Shown here in pieces: positions 1-8,105 of a DNA stretch of 64,000 nt; position 1 is the stretch's first letter, and every line of letters begins with the position of its first letter. A program made the translations under genes and the position numbers. Source of the DNA: Azospirillum thermophilum (GTDB lineage Bacteria > Pseudomonadota > Alphaproteobacteria > Azospirillales > Azospirillaceae); assembly GCF_003130795.1 (NCBI RefSeq), contig NZ_CP029353.1, forward strand, positions 62,001 through 126,000, read 5' to 3'. Below the pieces are notes generated by a model. It saw only the letters and a program-made list of their open reading frames with translations. It was not told where the DNA came from and did no database searches.

Positions 1-1
1 G

Positions 2-1867
2 CTGTCCGCCGCCGGGGCCAGCGGCGTCCCGCGGCTGCTTCCCCTTCTGGTGGCGCTGGCCGGCTGGGCTCTGTGGAACCGCCGCGTCGACGGCGAGGAG
101 CGGGCCGCCAACGCGCGGCTGGTGGAGGATCTCGCCGCTGCCGGCGATCCGGAGCTGCGCGCCTCGCTGGACGAGCTGGACATCGTGCACCGCCGGATGG
201 ACGCGGTGCTCGCCCGGCTGAGGACGCAGCGCTTCGGAGCCGGCTGGGGCTCCCGCTGGGGAGGCCGCTATCTCTACCAGCTTCCCTGGTACCTGGTGAT
301 CGGCGCCCCCGGTTCGGGCAAGACCACCGCGCTGGCCGCGTCGCGGCTGGGCGCCCCGCTGGCCGATGGCGGTGAGGCCCAGCCGATCGCCAACCTGGGC
401 GGCACCCGCCAGTGCGACTGGTGGTTCACCGACCATGCGGTGCTGATCGACACGGCCGGCCGCTACACCACCCAGGACAGCCGGAGGGCGGTCGACGGGC
501 GGGTGTGGTCGGGGCTTCTCGACCTCGTCAAGGCGCACCGGCCGCGCCAGCCGATCAACGGCGCGATCGTCACCGTCTGCCTGCCCGACCTCGCCGCCTG
601 GACGGTCGGCGAGCGCCAGGCCCACGCCCTCGCCCTGCGCCAGCGGCTGAACGAGCTGCATGCCCAGCTCGGCCAGCGCGTGCCGGTCTATCTGCTGGGC
701 ACCAAGGCCGACCTGCTGGAGGGCTTCACCACCTTCTTCGACCCGCTCGACAGCACGGAGCGGTCGCAGGTCTGGGGCCTGACCCTGCCGGCCGGACAGG
801 CGCCGGGCGATCTTCCGGCAACCGTCCGCGCGCTGTTCTCCGGGCTGGTCCGCCGGCTGGACGACCGGCTGCTGGAGCGCCTGCACCAGGAGCCGGACAT
901 CCGCCGCCGCACCGCCGTCTTCGCCCTGCCCCAGCGGGTGGCCGGGCTGGAGCCGGCGCTGGCCGAGCTGGCGCAGATCGTCTTCACCGCCCCGCCCGGC
1001 GAGGAGCCGCCGCTGCTGCGCGGCATCTACCTGACCAGCGCCACCCAGGCCGGCACCCTGCCGGCGACGGCGCTGGAGGACCCGCCCCGCCCCTATTTCC
1101 TCGACCGGCTGCTGCCCGAGCTGGTGTTCCCCGAGGCCAATCTGGCCGAGGTCGACCGCCGGCTGGAACAGGAACGCCGCCGGCGCGCCCGCCTGTCGGC
1201 CGGCGGAGCGCTGGCCGCCACGCTGGCGCTGGCGCTGTTCTGGCTGAACAGCCACGCCGGCAACAGCGCCCTGCTGGCCCGCGCCGACGCCGCGGTCGGC
1301 CAGGTGGAGGCGCTCGTGAAGACGCTGGACACCCCGCCGCGGTCGCTGTCGCGGGTGGACGATACCGACATGGCGGCGATCCTGCCCGTGCTGGACGCCC
1401 TGCGCAGCCTGCCGGCCGGCCATGCCGAGCGCGGCTCCTGGCCGGCGGTGACGCTGACCGGCGGGCTCCATCAGGGGGAGCGGCTGGCCGGACCGGCCGA
1501 GGAAGCCTATCGCCGGGCCCTGCGCAGCCTGTTCCTCGCCCGCATCGTGCTGCGGCTGGAGGAGCAGCTCCGCACCAACTGGGCACGGCCCGACCAGCTT
1601 CGCCTCGCCCTGCGCGCCTATCGCATGATGGGCGGGCAGGATCCGCTGGACCGCGCCTTCCTCGCCGAATGGCTGGCGCTCGACTGGCAGCGGACCTTGC
1701 CCGGCCCGGCCAACGACGAGAGGCGGCGGGCGCTGGGCGACCATCTCGCCACGCTGTTCGAGGTCGGCTTCGCCCCGATCCCGGCCGACGAGCTGCTGCT
1801 GTCGCGCGTGGCGGAGGTGCTGGCCCAAGCCGACCAGCCGAAGGGACCCGTGCGGGCGGCTCCCTGA
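2..1867 (+). CDS. tssM: TssM/IcmF-family type VI secretion membrane protein, 5' end outside window, short C-terminus
   Basis: TssM anchors the type VI secretion trans-envelope complex in the inner membrane together with TssL and TssJ. The frame is open from the window edge; the GTG at position 50 lies inside a membrane segment, so it is not taken as the real start. A Walker A motif (GAPGSGKTT) is near base 305, followed by an IDTAGRY segment and a TKAD G4-like motif, all typical of the cytoplasmic NTPase domain. A further membrane helix follows at about 1195-1255. Only about 200 residues remain after it, while full-length TssM normally has several hundred periplasmic residues there. The gene is followed 43 bases later by tagF. 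It is therefore either a short variant or a truncated gene; the family call itself is firm. Confidence 0.85.
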   Translation: MSAAGASGVPRLLPLLVALAGWALWNRRVDGEERAANARLVEDLAAAGDPELRASLDELDIVHRRMDAVLARLRTQRFGAGWGSRWGGRYLYQLPWYLVIGAPGSGKTTALAASRLGAPLADGGEAQPIANLGGTRQCDWWFTDHAVLIDTAGRYTTQDSRRAVDGRVWSGLLDLVKAHRPRQPINGAIVTVCLPDLAAWTVGERQAHALALRQRLNELHAQLGQRVPVYLLGTKADLLEGFTTFFDPLDSTERSQVWGLTLPAGQAPGDLPATVRALFSGLVRRLDDRLLERLHQEPDIRRRTAVFALPQRVAGLEPALAELAQIVFTAPPGEEPPLLRGIYLTSATQAGTLPATALEDPPRPYFLDRLLPELVFPEANLAEVDRRLEQERRRRARLSAGGALAATLALALFWLNSHAGNSALLARADAAVGQVEALVKTLDTPPRSLSRVDDTDMAAILPVLDALRSLPAGHAERGSWPAVTLTGGLHQGERLAGPAEEAYRRALRSLFLARIVLRLEEQLRTNWARPDQLRLALRAYRMMGGQDPLDRAFLAEWLALDWQRTLPGPANDERRRALGDHLATLFEVGFAPIPADELLLSRVAEVLAQADQPKGPVRAAP

Positions 1868-1910
1868 CGCAGCGGGACGGAGACGCAGCGGTAAGGATGG
1901 GGCACGCCGC

Positions 1911-2558
1911 ATGACCAGCCCCTTCGTCGTCGGCTTCCACGGCAAGCTGCCGGCCCGCGGCGATTTCGTCGGGCACGGGCTGCCGCGCGGGGTGCTGGAG
2001 CCGTGGGACCGCTGGCTGTCCACCGCCCTGGCCGAGGCCGGCCGCCGGCTGGGACGGAGCTGGGAGGGGCTGTTCGCCGCCGCACCGGCCTGGCGCTTCG
2101 CGCTTGCCCCCGGCCTGTGCGGCTCGCTGCCGCTGGCCGGCATCCTGATGCCCAGCAGCGACCGGGTCGGCCGGCTCTACCCCCTGACCATCGCGGCCGC
2201 CCTGCCCCGCCCGATGGCGCTGGCCGAAGCGCCGGTCGCCTGCGCCGGCTGGTTCGCGCGGGCGGAGGCGGTGGCGGCCGACGCCTGCCGCGGTGCCGAC
2301 GTGGAGGGGCTGCCCGCCCGCCTCGCCATCCTCGGCCCGCCGGAGCCGAAGCGGCCGGCGGCCGATCCTGCCACGGTGGTCGAGGCGCTGGCCGGCGGGC
2401 CGCTGCCCGAGGATGCCAGCCTGTGGTGGACGCGCGGCGGCGGATGCGTCGCCCCGTCCTTCCTGGCCTGCCGCGGCCTGCCCGGGAGCGCCCGGTTCGC
2501 CGCCCTGCTGGACGGCGCCTGGACGCGCTGGGGCTGGCAGGATGTGGACGGGGGATGA
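1911..2558 (+). CDS. tagF: Type VI secretion accessory protein TagF
   Basis: A 215-residue protein of the TagF (DUF2094) family, a post-translational modulator of type VI secretion assembly that acts in the cytoplasm. The family signature is clear: an N-terminal GFHGKLPARGDF segment, a WDRWL motif, WRFAL, then MPSSDRVGRLYPLT. Length is normal for the single-domain form. It follows tssM in the same direction with a 43-base gap, so the two are probably co-transcribed at the end of a type VI cluster that continues to the left of the window. Confidence 0.9.
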   Translation: MTSPFVVGFHGKLPARGDFVGHGLPRGVLEPWDRWLSTALAEAGRRLGRSWEGLFAAAPAWRFALAPGLCGSLPLAGILMPSSDRVGRLYPLTIAAALPRPMALAEAPVACAGWFARAEAVAADACRGADVEGLPARLAILGPPEPKRPAADPATVVEALAGGPLPEDASLWWTRGGGCVAPSFLACRGLPGSARFAALLDGAWTRWGWQDVDGG

Positions 2559-2605
2559 CCCGGCCGGCGCATCCTTGCCTGCCTGTCCTTACCTGATGCC
2601 CGTTC

Positions 2606-3085
2606 TCAGACGATGATCCGGCAGATCGTCCCGCGGGTCGCCCGCGCGAGGTCGGAGGGCGCCAGCAGGATCTGCAGGCCGCGCCGGCCGCCGTTGACCA
2701 CCATCTCGGCGAGCGGTCCGGCGCTCTGGTCGATGAAGGTGGGAAGCGCCTTGCGCTGGCCGAGCGGGCTGATGCCGCCGACCATGTAGCCGGTGGTGCG
2801 TTCGGCCAGCGCGGGGTCGGCGAGGTCGGCCTTCTTGGCGCCCGCCGCGGCGGCCATCGCCTTCAGGTCGAGCTTGGCCGCCACCGGGATGACGGCGCAG
2901 GCCAGCCCCCTGGGCTCCAGCTGCACGATCAGCGTCTTGAAGACCATCGCCGGATCGAGGCCGAGCGCCGCCGCCGCATGCATCCCGATGGCGTCGGCCG
3001 CAGGATCGTACTCGTACTCCATCAGCCGGAAGGCGACCCCCGCCGCCTTGGCCGCCGTCACCGCCGGTGTGCCTTTCGCCGCCAT
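2606..3085 (-). CDS. ybaK: Cys-tRNA(Pro)/Cys-tRNA(Cys) deacylase YbaK
   Basis: A 159-residue YbaK/EbsC-type editing protein that hydrolyses Cys-tRNA(Pro) mischarged by prolyl-tRNA synthetase. The family pattern is visible: a VFKTL segment, the VIPVAAKLDLKAMA strand-helix, a TTGYMVGGISPLG loop, and a C-terminal NGGRRGLQILLAP segment. Length matches the family. It is convergent with tagF and divergent from the regulator starting at 3308, so it is probably a single-gene unit. Confidence 0.92.
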   Translation of the reverse strand: MAAKGTPAVTAAKAAGVAFRLMEYEYDPAADAIGMHAAAALGLDPAMVFKTLIVQLEPRGLACAVIPVAAKLDLKAMAAAAGAKKADLADPALAERTTGYMVGGISPLGQRKALPTFIDQSAGPLAEMVVNGGRRGLQILLAPSDLARATRGTICRIIV

Positions 3086-3307
3086 GCTTCCCTCTCCGAT
3101 CTTCCGGAGAATGCTAGCATTTCAACACCGCGCACGGGAAAGGGCGTTGCACCCCTTTCGGCAGCGCGGCCCTGCCGCATTGGGCCGACGGCTCAGCCCA
3201 ACGCGCGTTGGACAGGTCCGGCCGCCGTCGCGATGCTGCGGCCCTCGAAGGCCTCGCCCCCGCTCCGGCCTCCGCACCGATTCGGCCCCGCCTCATCCCG
3301 GAGACCC

Positions 3308-3901
3308 ATGGTTCCCCGCACGCTGCTCGTCGTCGTCACCGATCCCGCACTCGCCGGCCAGGTCCGCGGCGTGCTGGACTCCCGGCTGAAGCCCGGCGAC
3401 GGTGCGCATGCCCTCCGCATCCTGGCGGCCGACGGGCTGGATGGTGCCTCGGAGATGCTGACCGCCCAGCGTCCGCCGCTGATCCTGCTGCCGGTCAGCC
3501 CGCCCGACGGGCCGGAACTGGCGGGCGTCACCCGCTTCCTCGCCGAATCGCCGGCCACCAAGATCATCGCCCTGGTGCCGACCGACCATCGGGTTCTGGC
3601 GGTGCGGGCAGTCGCGCGCGGCGTGCATGAGGTCTGCCGCGTCCCGGTCGACGGGGAGGAGCTGGTCCTCGTCGTGGAGCGCGCCTTCCAGCGCGCCGAC
3701 CTGGAGCTGGAGAGCCGCCGTCTGGAAACGGGGGACGCCCCGCCCACCCTGCGCCTGCTGCGCGAGGTGGCGGAGCGGCGCGCCCTGCTCGACGCGCTGG
3801 CCCGCACCGGCGGCAACCTGTCCGCCGCCGCCCGCGCGCTGGGCGTCAGCCGGCCGACCCTCTACAGCCTGCTGCGCCAGCACGGGGTCAGGACGGATTG
3901 A
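3308..3901 (+). CDS. Fis-type DNA-binding protein with degenerate receiver domain
   Basis: The ATG at 3308 is preceded by GGAGA and marks where recognisable sequence begins, although the frame is open further upstream. The 197-residue product has an N-terminal receiver-like fold (about 1-120) and a C-terminal HTH_8/Fis helix-turn-helix (GGNLSAAARALGVSRPTLYSLL). The position where a receiver should have its phosphorylated aspartate reads ILLPVSPPDG, with no Asp at the strand end, so phosphorylation is doubtful. There is no AAA+ domain, so it is not a complete NtrC-type activator. Its target is unknown; it is divergent from ybaK and convergent with folE. Confidence 0.7.
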   Translation: MVPRTLLVVVTDPALAGQVRGVLDSRLKPGDGAHALRILAADGLDGASEMLTAQRPPLILLPVSPPDGPELAGVTRFLAESPATKIIALVPTDHRVLAVRAVARGVHEVCRVPVDGEELVLVVERAFQRADLELESRRLETGDAPPTLRLLREVAERRALLDALARTGGNLSAAARALGVSRPTLYSLLRQHGVRTD

Positions 3902-3916
3902 GGGGAAGCGCCCCGC

Positions 3917-4618
3917 TCAGTCCGCGCGGGACGAGGGGTTGCCGATCATCGTCAGGAATTCCCGCCGGGTCGACGGGTCGGTGCGGAAGGCGCCCAGCAT
4001 GCGGCTGGTCACCATGGTGACGCCGGTCTTGTGCACGCCGCGGGTGGTCATGCACTGGTGCTGCGCCTCGATCACCACGGCGACACCCTCGGGCTGCAGC
4101 ACCTCGTCGATGGTGTTGGCGATCTGCGCCGTCATCTTCTCCTGGATCTGCAGGCGCTTGCCGTAGGCCTCGACCAGCCGGGCGAGCTTGGAGATGCCGA
4201 CCACGCGGTGGCGCGGCAGGTAGGCGACATGCGCCTTGCCGATGATCGGCACCATGTGGTGCTCGCAGTAGGACTCGACGCGGATGTCGCGCAGCACGAC
4301 CATCTCGTCATAGCCGTCGGTCTCCTCGAAGGTCCGCTGCAGCAGTTCCACCGGGTCGATGGAATAGCCGGCGAAGAACTCCTCGTAGGAGCGCACCACG
4401 CGGTCCGGCGTGCCGAGCAGCCCTTCGCGCGCCGGGTCGTCGCCGGCCCAGCGGATCAGCGTGCGCACCGCTTCCTCCGCCTCCGCGCGCGAGGGGCGGA
4501 CGATGTCGGGGGCGCCGCGCCGGCTGTGGCCGGGGCCGCGCAGGACGTTGTCGACAAGCGGAGTCTTGGGTGCCGTCACGGGATCCCTCTTCCATATCTG
4601 AGCCGCGAACTCGGACAT
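3917..4618 (-). CDS. folE: GTP cyclohydrolase I
   Basis: A 233-residue FolE type I enzyme, which converts GTP to 7,8-dihydroneopterin triphosphate as the first step of tetrahydrofolate synthesis. The catalytic zinc signatures are intact: SYCEHHMVP with Cys and His ligands, and QHQCMTTRG with the second Cys. The core [23 protein letters not shown] motif region is conserved as well (quoted in part only). The first 45 or so residues are variable, as usual for the family. It stands alone between two convergent or divergent neighbours. Confidence 0.95.
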   Translation of the reverse strand: MSEFAAQIWKRDPVTAPKTPLVDNVLRGPGHSRRGAPDIVRPSRAEAEEAVRTLIRWAGDDPAREGLLGTPDRVVRSYEEFFAGYSIDPVELLQRTFEETDGYDEMVVLRDIRVESYCEHHMVPIIGKAHVAYLPRHRVVGISKLARLVEAYGKRLQIQEKMTAQIANTIDEVLQPEGVAVVIEAQHQCMTTRGVHKTGVTMVTSRMLGAFRTDPSTRREFLTMIGNPSSRAD

Positions 4619-4857
4619 TCGTGTGTGAACCGGTGGCGTCGCCGGTCGCGGCTATGGGTGTCTCTTCTGGTCTCTATTCTACCCCGGGGGGCGCTGAACC
4701 GGTCTCTGTACGAGGCCGGGCCGGAGCCGGATCATAGGGCTGCACGGGAAATCTGTCAGGCGTCGCGCGCCGGGCCCCCGGCAGGTAGCCATGGCGCTGC
4801 GCCATATCAAGGGGCTGGTCACGGGCCCGGCAAGCGCTGTTCGCTGGGGTCTGCCCC

Positions 4858-5259
4858 TCAGTTCAGCCGCATCGGCTGGTGGGGGCTGTCCAGCGAGAAG
4901 GCGGGGATGTCCACGTCGAAGCTGCCGCCGTCGTCCGTTTCCATGCCGTAGCTGCCGACCATGATGCCCGACGGGGTGGGGAGCGGGGTGCCGCTGGTGT
5001 ATTCGAAGGATTCGCCCGGCTCCAGCACCGGCTGTTCGCCGACGACGCCGGGGCCGCGCACCTCCTGCACGCGGCCGAGCGCGTCGGTGATCCGCCAGTA
5101 GCGGGTGCGCAGGGTGACCGTCTCCTCCCCCTCGTTCTCGATCCGGACATGGTAGGCCCAGACGAAGCGGTTCTCCGCCGGGACCGACTGGTCCTCCAGA
5201 TAGACGGGCTGGACGGTGACGCGGATGGCGCGGGTTACGGCGGTGTACATGGCATCCAA
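4858..5259 (-). CDS. apaG: ApaG family protein (DUF525)
   Basis: A 133-residue single-domain ApaG protein, a fibronectin-III-like fold annotated as a Co2+/Mg2+ efflux-associated protein; the biochemical role is not settled. Family hallmarks include [11 protein letters not shown], the [10 protein letters not shown] strand, [14 protein letters not shown], and FEYTSGTPL. The first ATG (5259) is used, but an ATG three codons downstream (5250) is equally plausible. It is on the same strand as folE but 240 bases away, so a shared transcript is uncertain. Confidence 0.93.
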   Translation of the reverse strand: MDAMYTAVTRAIRVTVQPVYLEDQSVPAENRFVWAYHVRIENEGEETVTLRTRYWRITDALGRVQEVRGPGVVGEQPVLEPGESFEYTSGTPLPTPSGIMVGSYGMETDDGGSFDVDIPAFSLDSPHQPMRLN

Positions 5260-5664
5260 ACTCCTGGGCCCGCAGAATACCGGCCGGCGTCGCCCACTGT
5301 CCAGACCCGGACAGTCGGCGGGGCCTCGAGAGCGGCGCTATCCTATGGCGCGGCCAAGGGAAATGGCCTGTCGGGCACAATGATCAGCAATGCAGGGACG
5401 AGGGTGCAACATGGTCTTGCGACGGGGGGAGTCGATGATATATGCCGATCCAGTCGCAACGGCCAAAGAGCCTTGTCCATGTCTCGTCCGCATGCCCTTC
5501 GCATCCGACGACGGTGCTTCGCCCCGCAGATCGCGGGTGCGGCCGTCCTTGGGTCGCGTGCGGACGCCAAAGGTGCCGGTCCGGTCTGACGGACCACCGG
5601 CTTCCCCCGGCGGCGGCGCGATCCGCCCAACAAGACCCTTCTTCCGCCGGGACCCAAGCCAGAC
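5260..5664. other. Intergenic region between apaG and the GNAT gene
   Basis: About 400 bases between divergent genes. Open frames here have no recognisable protein pattern and overlap one another on both strands. It must hold the promoters for apaG (leftward) and the acetyltransferase (rightward), but I could not pick out confident -35/-10 boxes. Confidence 0.4.
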
Positions 5665-6264
5665 ATGATCATCACCCAGGAAGCGCCCAAGCACGCCTGC
5701 GCCATCGAAGCCCTGCTCGACCGGAGCTTCGGCCCCGACCGTTTCACCAAGACCGCCTACCGGCTGCGCGAGGGCGTCGATTCGATCCCCGAGCTGAACC
5801 TCGTCGCCATCGAGCATGACGAGTACGGCAACGAGATCGTCGAGGGCACGATCCGCTATTGGCCGGTGACGGTCGGCGGGATGTTCAAGACGATCATGCT
5901 GGGGCCGATCGCGGTGTCCGACCGGCTGCAGGGCGGCGGGCTGGGCAGCAAGCTGATCCGGCTGAGCCTGAACAAGGCGGCCGCACTCGGCCACCGCTCG
6001 GTGATCCTGGTGGGCGACGCCCCCTATTACGGCCGCTTCGGCTTCTCGCGGGAGCTGACGCTGGGCATGCAGATGCCGGGCCCGGTGGATTACAGCCGGC
6101 TGCTGGGCCTGGAGCTGGTGCCGGGCGCGCTGGCCGGCGTCGCCGGCATGATCGGCAAGGCCGAACCGGCGAGCAGCGCCGACAGCCTGGTCGAGGTGAC
6201 CACCGCGCTGGCCGCCCCCCGCCCCTATACCTTCGGCCGGCGCTGCCGCGACCAGAACGCCTGA
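5665..6264 (+). CDS. GNAT-family N-acetyltransferase, YhbS-like
   Basis: A 199-residue protein with a GNAT fold like the YhbS group. The acetyl-CoA-binding motif A region reads LGPIAVSDRLQGGGLGSKLI (about 75-95), with the characteristic Q-x-x-G-x-G/G pattern, followed by the VILVGDAPYYGRFGF segment typical of this subgroup. The C-terminal 60 residues are a family-variable extension. The substrate cannot be told from sequence. It is the last backbone-like gene before the tRNA and integrase. Confidence 0.85.
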   Translation: MIITQEAPKHACAIEALLDRSFGPDRFTKTAYRLREGVDSIPELNLVAIEHDEYGNEIVEGTIRYWPVTVGGMFKTIMLGPIAVSDRLQGGGLGSKLIRLSLNKAAALGHRSVILVGDAPYYGRFGFSRELTLGMQMPGPVDYSRLLGLELVPGALAGVAGMIGKAEPASSADSLVEVTTALAAPRPYTFGRRCRDQNA

Positions 6265-6357
6265 CCCGGTTTGGCCACCGGCGCCGGGAGGGGAGACCGC
6301 GGATCGGCCGGTGGTCCCGGGCCGGCGATCCCGGCGGGATCTTTGGCGATCAAAGGC

Positions 6358-6386
6358 TTGATTCCGGCGGAACACCCCCCTATAAA
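6358..6386 (+). promoter_or_regulatory. Sigma70-type promoter of tRNA-Gly
   Basis: TTGATT at 6358-6363 and TATAAA at 6381-6386 are separated by 17 bases, an excellent housekeeping promoter match. It ends 10 bases before the tRNA 5' end at 6397, so transcription would start at or just before the tRNA leader. Confidence 0.75.
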
Positions 6387-6396
6387 CAGGGGCGTC

Positions 6397-6470
6397 GCGG
6401 GTGTAGCTCAATGGTAGAGCAGAAGCTTCCCAAGCTTACGACGAGGGTTCGATTCCCTTCACCCGCTCCA
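6397..6470 (+). tRNA. tRNA-Gly(CCC)
   Basis: A full cloverleaf can be folded. The acceptor arms are GCGGGTG (6397-6403) and CACCCGC (6460-6466), followed by discriminator T and an encoded CCA (6468-6470). The anticodon loop is TTCCCAA, giving anticodon CCC, closed by AGAAGC/GCTTA-type pairing. The T-loop reads GGTTCGATTCC. A tyrosine integrase begins 58 bases downstream in the same direction, so the 3' half of this tRNA is the likely attachment site. Confidence 0.95.
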
Positions 6471-6528
6471 ATTTCCTGGCCATTGTCGTGACAATATGTG
6501 ACACTCCCTCTGTCACGGAGGGTGCCCC

Positions 6529-7599
6529 ATGGCCACGATCTGGGAACGCGGACCGTACCAGTACTGCGTCCGCATCCGCCGCAAAGGCGTTTCGGAAACC
6601 AAGACGTTCGAGACCCGCCGCGAGGCCGAGGAGTGGGCCCGCATCATGGAGGGCAAGGTCACCGGCGACGAATTCGTCGACCGGAGCAAAGCCCGTGACA
6701 CGACGCTGTCACAAGCCCTCGACTGGTACGCGCGGGTGATCGTCCCCAAGACGCCACGGTCGGCCAAGGTGAAAATGAGCCAGGTCGCCTACTGGAAGGC
6801 GAGTCGATTCGCCGACTGGTCGCTGCTGTCGCTCCGCCCCTGGGACCTTCTGGACTGGCGCCGCGAGGTCCTGGACGAGGACAACGCCGAGGACGGCGGC
6901 CAGATCGGTCCCGAGGCAGCGTTCAGCGCGCAGACCTGCGTGCACCGGTTGAACCTGATCTCCCACCTGTACGGCCAGTGGACGCTCATCCATCAGGTCG
7001 CCATCGAGAACCCGGTGGTCCGGGGCGTCCGCCCGACGCTCGACAACGGCCGCAACCGCCGCCTGGACCCCGAGCCTGACCAGAACGGCAAGACCGAGGA
7101 GAATCGCCTCTACGCGGTGTGCGACGCGTCCAAATCGACGTGGCTCGGGGCCGCGGTGCGGATCGCGCTGGAGACCAGCATGCGGCAAGCGGAACTGGCC
7201 GGGCTCACCGGCGACCGCGTTCACCTTGAGGGCCCTCACCCTCACGTCGATCTGCCGCGGACCAAGAATGATCGCCCCCGGCGCGTGCCGTTGAGCACGC
7301 GCGCCGTCGCGGCGTTCCGCTCGCTGCTGCCGGACGGCGTGAGCGCCATCGGCAAGCGCCGGGTCTTCCCCATCGAGACGCCGCGCGCCATCGGACACGC
7401 GTTCCGCACCGCCGTTAAGGAAGACCAGTTCCCCGACCTGCGCTGGCATGACCTGAGGCACGAGGCGATCAGCCGGCTGTTCGAGAACACCGACCTGCGT
7501 GACCACGAAATCATGGCCATCACCGGGCATCTCTCCCCGGAAATGCTGAAGCGGTACAGCCATCTGCGGTCCCACCGTCTGGCGTCGCGCCTTGGTTGA
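6529..7599 (+). CDS. Tyrosine-type site-specific integrase
   Basis: A 356-residue phage/island integrase. An N-terminal arm-binding segment (about 1-60, with RIRRKGVSETKTFETRREAE) and a SAM-like core-binding region precede the C-terminal catalytic domain. Catalytic residues are visible: Arg in SMRQAELAGL, His-x-x-Arg in WHDLRHEAISRL, the His of TGHLSPEMLKRYSHL and its Tyr nucleophile. It probably recombines the island into the adjacent tRNA-Gly 3' end. The opposite attachment site was not found in the window by eye. Confidence 0.93.
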   Translation: MATIWERGPYQYCVRIRRKGVSETKTFETRREAEEWARIMEGKVTGDEFVDRSKARDTTLSQALDWYARVIVPKTPRSAKVKMSQVAYWKASRFADWSLLSLRPWDLLDWRREVLDEDNAEDGGQIGPEAAFSAQTCVHRLNLISHLYGQWTLIHQVAIENPVVRGVRPTLDNGRNRRLDPEPDQNGKTEENRLYAVCDASKSTWLGAAVRIALETSMRQAELAGLTGDRVHLEGPHPHVDLPRTKNDRPRRVPLSTRAVAAFRSLLPDGVSAIGKRRVFPIETPRAIGHAFRTAVKEDQFPDLRWHDLRHEAISRLFENTDLRDHEIMAITGHLSPEMLKRYSHLRSHRLASRLG

Positions 7600-7607
7600 A
7601 CCAATTT

Positions 7608-8105
7608 TCAGACGCGCAGCACGCGTAACTCAGGCACGGCTGCGCCGATGATTTGAACGAAATCCGTATCACCCGTAACCACCACCAGGTTCCGTTCGAC
7701 CGCCTGCGCGGCAATCCAAAGATCGTTTTCGTCGATCTGCAGCATCGCCGCCGTCACATGATCTGCCCAGCCTTCGACCCATCGCGGTATCCGTCGCCTC
7801 ACATCGAGCCGCTGCAAAGCCACGCTGGATTTGACGTGCGCGAACGCTTCCGCCGTATGGCGCCCGATCTCGGCAAGCGGATGCTCCTCCGCCTTCTCGA
7901 TGCACGCTTCGATATGGGACAGAGGCCGTCCAGCCGCCCGCGACAAGGCGAGGCCAAACCGAAGTTCCGCGATCGTGACGGCTGACACAAGCTGTGGAGC
8001 GCCCGCATCCAGGTCGGCAATGGTCGTGCGAACCGCATGATGGTTCGGCCGGCCCGCGTCATAGAGGACCGAGACGAGGTTGGTGTCGAGCAGATAGGCG
8101 TCCAT
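7608..8105 (-). CDS. PIN-domain nuclease (VapC-like)
   Basis: A 165-residue PIN-domain protein, a predicted Mg2+-dependent RNase. The four acidic positions of the family are present: D in LLDTNLVS near the N-terminus, E in IAELRFGLA, D in DLWIAAQA, and D in TGDTDFVQI. It has no VapB-like antitoxin partner. Instead its ATG (8105) directly abuts the stop of the upstream DNA methylase (8106-8108), which implies translational coupling and a shared function. It could be a toxin or effector arm of the methylase operon, or a solitary VapC homologue. Confidence 0.85.
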   Translation of the reverse strand: MDAYLLDTNLVSVLYDAGRPNHHAVRTTIADLDAGAPQLVSAVTIAELRFGLALSRAAGRPLSHIEACIEKAEEHPLAEIGRHTAEAFAHVKSSVALQRLDVRRRIPRWVEGWADHVTAAMLQIDENDLWIAAQAVERNLVVVTGDTDFVQIIGAAVPELRVLRV

